DNA of 34,302 nt, taken from an uncultured Bacilli bacterium. Its GTDB lineage: Bacteria; Bacillota_I; Bacilli_A; RF39; UBA660. The DNA lies in NCBI GenBank assembly GCA_934095965.1, contig CAKOKR010000011.1, forward strand, positions 1-34,302, written 5' to 3'. A program made the position numbers and the translations under genes. The notes under the pieces were generated by a model that saw only the letters and a program-made list of their open reading frames with translations, did no database searches and had not been told where the DNA came from. This document shows positions 30,004-34,302 of the stretch, in pieces (position 1 is the stretch's first letter; each line of letters begins with the position of its first letter).

Positions 30004-32631
30004 ATGGAAAAATATGTTTATTTGTTTCAAGAAGGAAACAAAGATATGAAAAATCTCCTTGGAGGAAAAGGTGCTAATTTAGCAGAAATGACTAACATTG
30101 GTATGCCTGTTCCAAGTGGATTTACCGTTACAACAGAAGCTTGTAACAAATATTATGAAGATGGAAAGGAATTAAGTTCTGAAGTAATTGATCAAATTAA
30201 AGAAGCTTTGGCAAAACTTGAAGAAAAAAGTGGCAAAAAATTTGGTGATTTAGAAAATCCTTTACTAGTTAGTGTAAGAAGTGGTGCTCGTGCAAGTATG
30301 CCTGGTATGATGGACACTGTCCTAAATTTAGGATTAAATGATGATATTGCAGCAGCATTTGCAGAAAAGATTGGTAATAAAAGATTTGTTTATGACTCTT
30401 ATAGAAGATTTATTCAAATGTTTGCCGATGTTGTAAAAGGTTATTCAAAGAGTAAATTTGAAACAATCATAGATGAAGTAAAAGCTAAAAAAGGTGTTAA
30501 AAATGATATTGAATTAGATGAAAATGATATGGTTCTATTAACAAGTCTTTTCAAAAATGCATATAAGGAATTTGCAGGTGAAGATTTCCCACAAGATTCA
30601 GTTGTTCAATTAATCGAAGCAGTTAAAGCAGTATTTAGAAGTTGGAATAATGAAAGAGCAATTTATTATAGAAGAATAAATGACATTCCATCAAGTTGGG
30701 GAACTGCAGTAAATGTTCAAGAAATGGTTTATGGAAATAGTGGAGAAAATTCCGGAACAGGTGTTGCATTTACAAGAAATCCTGCAACTGGAGAAAAAGC
30801 ATTATTCGGAGAATATTTAATTAATGCTCAAGGTGAAGATGTTGTAGCAGGTATTCGTACACCAAGTCCAATTGCAACATTAAAAGATGAAATGCCTGAA
30901 GTATATGAAGAATTTGCAAGTATTGCACAAGAATTAGAAAAACATTATAAAGATATGCAAGATATGGAATTTACTATTGAAAATGGTAAGTTATTTATCC
31001 TTCAAACTAGAAATGGTAAAAGAACAGCTCGTGCTGCAGTAAAAGTAGCAGTAGATTTAGTAAATGAAAAAATGATTTCTAAAGAAGAAGCTGTATTAAT
31101 GGTTGAACCCAAACAATTAGATGCATTACTTCACCCAACATTTACAACTGAATCTTTAAAAAATGGTAAAGTGATAGCAACAGGTCTTGCTGCATCCCCT
31201 GGAGCAGGAACTGGAAAAATATATTTCAATGCTGCAGATGTAATTGAAAATAAGAAAAAAGGAATAGACTCATTACTTGTTAGACTTGAAACATCACCAG
31301 AAGATATCGAAGGAATGAATTCAAGTAAAGGTGTATTAACTATTCGTGGTGGTATGACTAGTCATGCAGCAGTAGTTGCTCGTGGAATGGGAATTTGTTG
31401 TGTAAGTGGAGCTTCATCAATTGTTATAAATGAAGAAGAAAAAACATTAAAAATGCCAGATGGAACAATCTACAAAGAAGGAGATTATCTATCAATAGAT
31501 GGATCAACTGGTAATGTTTATGCTGGAAAACTTGAAATGCAAGAAGCATCAATTAGTGGAGACTTTGAAACATTTATGTCTTGGGCAGATGATGCCAGAG
31601 TACTTCGTGTAAGAACTAATGCAGATACACCAAAAGATGCAATTCAAGCAAGAAAATTCGGAGCTGAAGGAATTGGTTTATGTCGTACGGAACACATGTT
31701 CTTTGAGAAAGACAGAATCTTCAACTTCAGAAAAATGATTTGTGCAACAACTCTTGAAGAAAGAGAAAAAGCCTTAGAAAACATTTTACCATATCAAAGA
31801 AAAGACTTCGAAGGTTTATATGAAGCAATGGCACCATATAGTGTAGTTATCAGATACCTAGATCCACCACTACATGAATTTTTACCAAAGACTGATGCTG
31901 AAATCAAAGAACTTGCAACTGACTTAGGAAAAACTCCGGAAGAATTATATGAAATAATAGCTTCATTAAAAGAATTTAACCCAATGATGGGACATCGTGG
32001 ATGTCGTCTTGCAGTAACTTATCCAGAAATAGCTAGAATGCAAACAAGAGCAGTTATCGAAGCAGCTATAAATGTGTCTAAAAAAGGAATTAATGTTACA
32101 CCAGAAATTATGATACCTCTAGTAGGTGAAGTAAAAGAATTAAAATATGTTAAGAATATTGTTTGCCAAACAGCAGATGCAATTATTAAAGAATCAGGTA
32201 TTGATTTAAAATACGAAGTTGGAACAATGATTGAAATTCCAAGAGCAGCACTTTTAGCAGATAAGATTGCTGAAGAAGCAGAATTCTTTAGCTTTGGAAC
32301 CAACGATTTAACTCAAATGACTTATGGTTTCTCAAGAGATGATGCTGGTAAATTCTTAAATTCATATTATGAAAAAGGTATTTTTGAATTTGATCCATTC
32401 GCTCGTATTGATTTTGATGGGGTTGGACTTCTTATGCAAATGGGTGCTACAAAAGGACGTAGTGTTAATAAAGACTTAAGTCTTGGTATCTGCGGAGAAC
32501 ATGGCGGAGATCCAGCAAGTGTTGAATTCTGTCATAAACTAGGATTTAACTATGTATCTTGTTCACCATTTAGAGTTCCAATTGCTCGTTTAGCAGCAGC
32601 TCAAGCCGCAATCAATAACGGGGATAAATAA
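30004..32631 (+). CDS. ppdK: Pyruvate, phosphate dikinase
   Basis: 875 aa, standard length. PPDK interconverts pyruvate+ATP+Pi and PEP+AMP+PPi. The N-terminal ATP-grasp domain begins with LLGGKGANLAEM, the swivelling domain has the phosphorylated His454 (GGMTSHAAVVARGMG), and the C-terminal TIM barrel has GLCRTEHMFF and Cys830 (GICGEHGGD). The position of His454 and Cys830 is within one residue of the Clostridium symbiosum enzyme. In fermentative bacteria it often works glycolytically, making ATP. GGAGGT sits just before the ATG; an in-frame TTG at 29941 lies upstream of the promoter -10 and is rejected. Confidence 0.97.
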   Translation: MEKYVYLFQEGNKDMKNLLGGKGANLAEMTNIGMPVPSGFTVTTEACNKYYEDGKELSSEVIDQIKEALAKLEEKSGKKFGDLENPLLVSVRSGARASMPGMMDTVLNLGLNDDIAAAFAEKIGNKRFVYDSYRRFIQMFADVVKGYSKSKFETIIDEVKAKKGVKNDIELDENDMVLLTSLFKNAYKEFAGEDFPQDSVVQLIEAVKAVFRSWNNERAIYYRRINDIPSSWGTAVNVQEMVYGNSGENSGTGVAFTRNPATGEKALFGEYLINAQGEDVVAGIRTPSPIATLKDEMPEVYEEFASIAQELEKHYKDMQDMEFTIENGKLFILQTRNGKRTARAAVKVAVDLVNEKMISKEEAVLMVEPKQLDALLHPTFTTESLKNGKVIATGLAASPGAGTGKIYFNAADVIENKKKGIDSLLVRLETSPEDIEGMNSSKGVLTIRGGMTSHAAVVARGMGICCVSGASSIVINEEEKTLKMPDGTIYKEGDYLSIDGSTGNVYAGKLEMQEASISGDFETFMSWADDARVLRVRTNADTPKDAIQARKFGAEGIGLCRTEHMFFEKDRIFNFRKMICATTLEEREKALENILPYQRKDFEGLYEAMAPYSVVIRYLDPPLHEFLPKTDAEIKELATDLGKTPEELYEIIASLKEFNPMMGHRGCRLAVTYPEIARMQTRAVIEAAINVSKKGINVTPEIMIPLVGEVKELKYVKNIVCQTADAIIKESGIDLKYEVGTMIEIPRAALLADKIAEEAEFFSFGTNDLTQMTYGFSRDDAGKFLNSYYEKGIFEFDPFARIDFDGVGLLMQMGATKGRSVNKDLSLGICGEHGGDPASVEFCHKLGFNYVSCSPFRVPIARLAAAQAAINNGDK

Positions 32632-32652
32632 TTAATTAAAATTTATAACCAA

Positions 32653-32680
32653 AAATCCTAGAAAAATCTAGGATTTTTTT
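32653..32680 (+). terminator. Terminator of ppdK
   Basis: AAATCCTAG (32653-32661), loop AAAAAT, CTAGGATTT (32668-32676), continuing into a T run. Confidence 0.88.
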
Positions 32681-32747
32681 GTTTTTGATATAAATTTATA
32701 TTTAATTAATTTTTATATAAAAAATAATATAAAATTTGAAAATTAGA

Positions 32748-32802
32748 CTAAGATATTGATTAATGTCGCATATCTTAGCTTTTTTTATACTTTTTTGCGA
32801 CA
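32748..32802 (+). promoter_or_regulatory. Terminator-like hairpin with loop-pairing downstream segment
   Basis: CTAAGATAT (32748-32756) pairs with ATATCTTAG (32770-32778), followed by CTTTTTTT, a terminator form. The loop contains TGTCGC, and TGTCGCA (32764-32770) is complementary to TGCGACA (32796-32802), which lies just before the SD of the broken XRE gene. The two pairings compete at one base, or could coexist as a pseudoknot. Confidence 0.6.
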
Positions 32803-32822
32803 GGAAAAAAGGAGGTGAGAGA

Positions 32823-33284
32823 GTGCGAAATCGAATATATTTAAGGCCTGAACTTTATGATTTATCACAAGGAACAAGAATTAAATTTGTAAGGATATTT
32901 AGACATTTAACTTAAAATAATATTTCAGATGATTTAGGAATAACTGGAGAAAACAAAAGAAGAACTTTAACTAGATATGAAAAAGGAGATAGAAATCCAA
33001 GTAAATCTAGATTACAGGAATTATCTAAGATACTTTTAGTAAATGATAATTTAATTAAACAATATGAATTTAAATGTGTATCAGATATTTTGTATTTTCT
33101 TTTATAGTTAGAAGAAATGTTTCCTAAAATTAGAATTGATTTAGAAACAAATGATGAAACAATTAATTTATTCTTTGACGAATGGAATAATATGAGAGAT
33201 AAAAAACAAAAAATGATAATTAATTATGAAGAATATTTTGAATGGAAGATAAATTATAAAGTAAAGGAAGATAGTAATGAATGA
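32823..33284 (+). pseudogene. XRE-family regulator interrupted by two in-frame stops
   Basis: GTG start after a strong SD (GGAGGTGA). The frame encodes a helix-turn-helix (IKFVRIFRHLT-stop-NNISDDLGITG ... LTRYEKGDRNPSKSRLQELSKIL) and a C-terminal part (LEEMFPKIRIDLETN, FFDEWNNM, NYEEYFEWKINY) like regulators carried on integrative and conjugative elements. A TAA (32913-32915) and a TAG (33105-33107) interrupt it; no frameshifts are needed, and the frame ends at TGA. In XRE proteins the residue after LT is normally Gln, so the TAA probably arose from CAA. Likely a decaying regulator of a lost mobile element; code reassignment is unlikely because TAA and TAG end most genes here. Confidence 0.72.
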
Positions 33285-33435
33285 AATAATAAAAAAGTAT
33301 AGAAAACAAATACAATGTTTTAGACATTCAAGTAATAACGCTTTAGAAGAGAGAAAATAATTTAGCGATGAAGAAAAAGAATTTATAATAGATTATGGTA
33401 TAACAATTATTAAATTAATTTACAGTTTTAAATAA
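33277..33435 (+). pseudogene. Small gene downstream of the XRE remnant, interrupted by one stop
   Basis: ATG overlaps the XRE stop by 8 nt (ATGAATGA) with GGAAG upstream, an operon-type junction. The frame reads MNEIIKKYRKQIQCFRHSSN, then a TAA at 33358-33360, then FSDEEKEFIIDYGITIIKLI to a TAA at 33433. The part after the stop is protein-like, so this looks like a second nonsense-damaged gene of about 52 codons. No family recognised. From 33436 to the promoter at 33528 I see nothing. Confidence 0.5.
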
Positions 33436-33527
33436 AAATTATTTTAACTATAATGTGTTAGAAACTAAAACTATTAATCACAAATGATTGAGGCAAGAGA
33501 AAAATCTAGTCCTTTTAAATTTTATAT

Positions 33528-33555
33528 TTACTAATTTATAAAAATATGGTACAAT
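33528..33555 (+). promoter_or_regulatory. Promoter of the 88-aa gene
   Basis: TTTACT (33528-33533), 16-nt spacer, extended -10 TGG-TACAAT (33547-33555), the same extended -10 seen before lspA. Confidence 0.6.
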
Positions 33556-33579
33556 GTATTTGATGAGGAGGACAATAAT

Positions 33580-33846
33580 ATGAGTAAAAGATATGATGAA
33601 TATATAAATAAAGTTACAAATAAAATGAACAATAATTTTCTAACTGAAGTAATACCAATGGTTCCAGATGTTGATCAAAAATTAGAAAGAGAAATTAGAG
33701 ATAGAGCAATCATCGAATTGGTAAAAATGTCTATTAGCAAAGGAATGGAATTAACATATGGTGATATCTGTCTAATGATAGATGACGATCCTTCTGAAAA
33801 AGAATATGAAAATATAAAAAATGAATTAACGCCTAGAACAAAGTAG
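33580..33846 (+). CDS. Hypothetical small soluble protein
   Basis: 88 aa, charged, predicted helical, no membrane segment or signal. The middle (DQKLEREIRDRAIIELVKMS) is a likely amphipathic helix, and the end is acidic then basic (DDDPSEKEYENIKNELTPRTK). GAGGAGG lies 7-8 nt before the ATG and a good promoter is present, so it is probably expressed. I do not recognise the family. It sits in accessory DNA after a broken regulator. Confidence 0.65.
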   Translation: MSKRYDEYINKVTNKMNNNFLTEVIPMVPDVDQKLEREIRDRAIIELVKMSISKGMELTYGDICLMIDDDPSEKEYENIKNELTPRTK

Positions 33847-33861
33847 TTTGAACTAATCAAA

Positions 33862-33890
33862 TTGTATCTTTAAAACAATGATGGTATAAT
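33862..33890 (+). promoter_or_regulatory. Strong promoter upstream of the truncated last ORF
   Basis: TTGTAT (33862-33867), 17-nt spacer, extended -10 TGG-TATAAT (33882-33890). Transcription would start near 33897, leaving a leader of about 220 nt before the ATG at 34118. The leader contains only a possible 30-codon frame and no riboswitch I recognise. Confidence 0.65.
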
Positions 33891-33981
33891 TATAATCATC
33901 ATGTATTAACGAGTAAGGTATCAAAACTTTTAAATAATATTTTTTTATAATGATTGGGATTTAATCTATTACCTTTATTGA

Positions 33982-34074
33982 TTGCGGTATATACTATTGA
34001 AAGTTGGTAGTAGAAATCTATCCCCTATAAAGGCGGTGGCACAAGCTAAATTAAAAGAGGAGAATAAAAAGTAA
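33982..34074 (+). CDS. Possible 30-codon ORF or gene remnant in the leader
   Basis: TTG-initiated frame LRYILLKVGSRN ... IKAVAQAKLKEENKK to TAA. It has an ordinary codon look but no SD. The same frame continues upstream past a TGA (33979-33981) with FYNDWDLIYYLY, so it may be the 3' remnant of a decayed gene, in keeping with the nearby pseudogenes. Very tentative. Confidence 0.25.
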   Translation: MRYILLKVGSRNLSPIKAVAQAKLKEENKK

Positions 34075-34117
34075 TTTTAGATAAAAAATTAAAAAACAAT
34101 TAAGCAGGGGGTTATTT

Positions 34118-34302
34118 ATGAATGATAAAGTTTGTAATATGATAACTGGTGAGGTAGGTACCTTTTCAACATATTTTGTTGTTGGTAGAGGTAAAATGTT
34201 TGAAATAAGAAACTTTTATTATGAAGATAAGTTAAAAAATTGTTTTTATGTAAAGAAATATGGTTCAAATATTAATCCTGTTATTTATGTAGATACTAAA
34301 GT
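34118..34302 (+). CDS. Unknown protein, truncated by the window end
   Basis: ATG with GCAGGGGG 7 nt upstream; 61 complete codons are visible and the frame is still open at the edge. The visible part (MNDKVCNMITGEVGTFSTYF ... FEIRNFYYEDKLKN) is soluble-looking with two Cys and no signal peptide. No family recognised. Transcribed from the strong promoter at 33862-33890. Confidence 0.6.
   Translation, partial: MNDKVCNMITGEVGTFSTYFVVGRGKMFEIRNFYYEDKLKNCFYVKKYGSNINPVIYVDTK

Noticed and set aside
32823..33435. Reassignment of TAA/TAG to glutamine
   Set aside because: Most genes in the window end at TAA or TAG in the right place, and further stops follow densely after the second frame, so decay of two genes is simpler.
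1..34302. Mycoplasma-type code with TGA as Trp
   Set aside because: Tryptophans are encoded by TGG, and TGA terminates rel, the HAD gene and the 524-aa protein at family-appropriate ends.

Overview
The window is a low-GC (about 30% by eye), single-membrane, endospore-forming Bacillota chromosome segment. It is probably of the Bacilli/Erysipelotrichia grade found among gut bacteria; the lineage is my inference. Sporulation is indicated by sigma-G, a YlmC/YmxH protein, SpoIVB and a SpoVB-type flippase. TGA acts as a stop (rel, the HAD gene, the 524-aa surface protein) and tryptophan is TGG, so the code is the standard bacterial one, not the Mycoplasma code.

Layout. 1-6.4 kb: tail of a probable bL33 gene, efp, a Fic-fold gene, a DUF4282 membrane protein, a NUDIX hydrolase, then a compact sigG-ylmC-lspA-rluD block and a GluP-like rhomboid protease. 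6.4-7.3 kb: lexA with a near-perfect promoter overlapped by a LexA-type palindrome, and tRNA-Arg(CCU). 7.3-10.7 kb: a tight four-gene operon (OmpA-like membrane protein, membrane coiled-coil protein, small basic protein, four-helix membrane protein) that I cannot assign to a known system. 10.7-12.8 kb: a frameshifted mini-gene and a large secreted protein with a SipW/TasA-type signal. Its C-terminal codons form a GC-rich tract, followed by a GC-rich folded element, resembling the variable region of a diversity-generating retroelement. 12.8-17.6 kb: spoVB, rel-dtd-gtrA, and an orphan gene. 17.55-18.08 kb: a gene-poor stretch with a probable type I toxin-antitoxin pair, then five copies of a 14-bp tandem repeat forming the leader of a second surface protein paralogous to the first. 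19.3-23 kb: spoIVB, an HSL-type esterase, a second NUDIX protein, and a lone GspE/PilB ATPase. 23.1-29.9 kb: a HAD-ruvB-folD-glyA-thyX-tmk-queA run in which neighbours overlap or nearly touch. folD, glyA, thyX and tmk together make 5,10-methylene-THF, use it for dTMP and phosphorylate dTMP to dTDP. 30-32.6 kb: ppdK. 32.7-34.3 kb: accessory DNA with a folded leader, a broken XRE regulator and neighbour carrying three in-frame stops, two unassigned small genes and a truncated ORF.

The strongest candidates for something undescribed are the four-gene OmpA-like operon, the DGR-like variable surface protein (no reverse transcriptase or template repeat seen here), and the small-RNA/mini-peptide locus at 17.55-17.9 kb. 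Several core genes also carry unusual features: Rel lacks its hydrolase catalytic motif, ThyX is a tandem fusion whose halves hold complementary parts of the signature, Fic lacks its catalytic histidine, and sigG has a Shine-Dalgarno buried in a hairpin.
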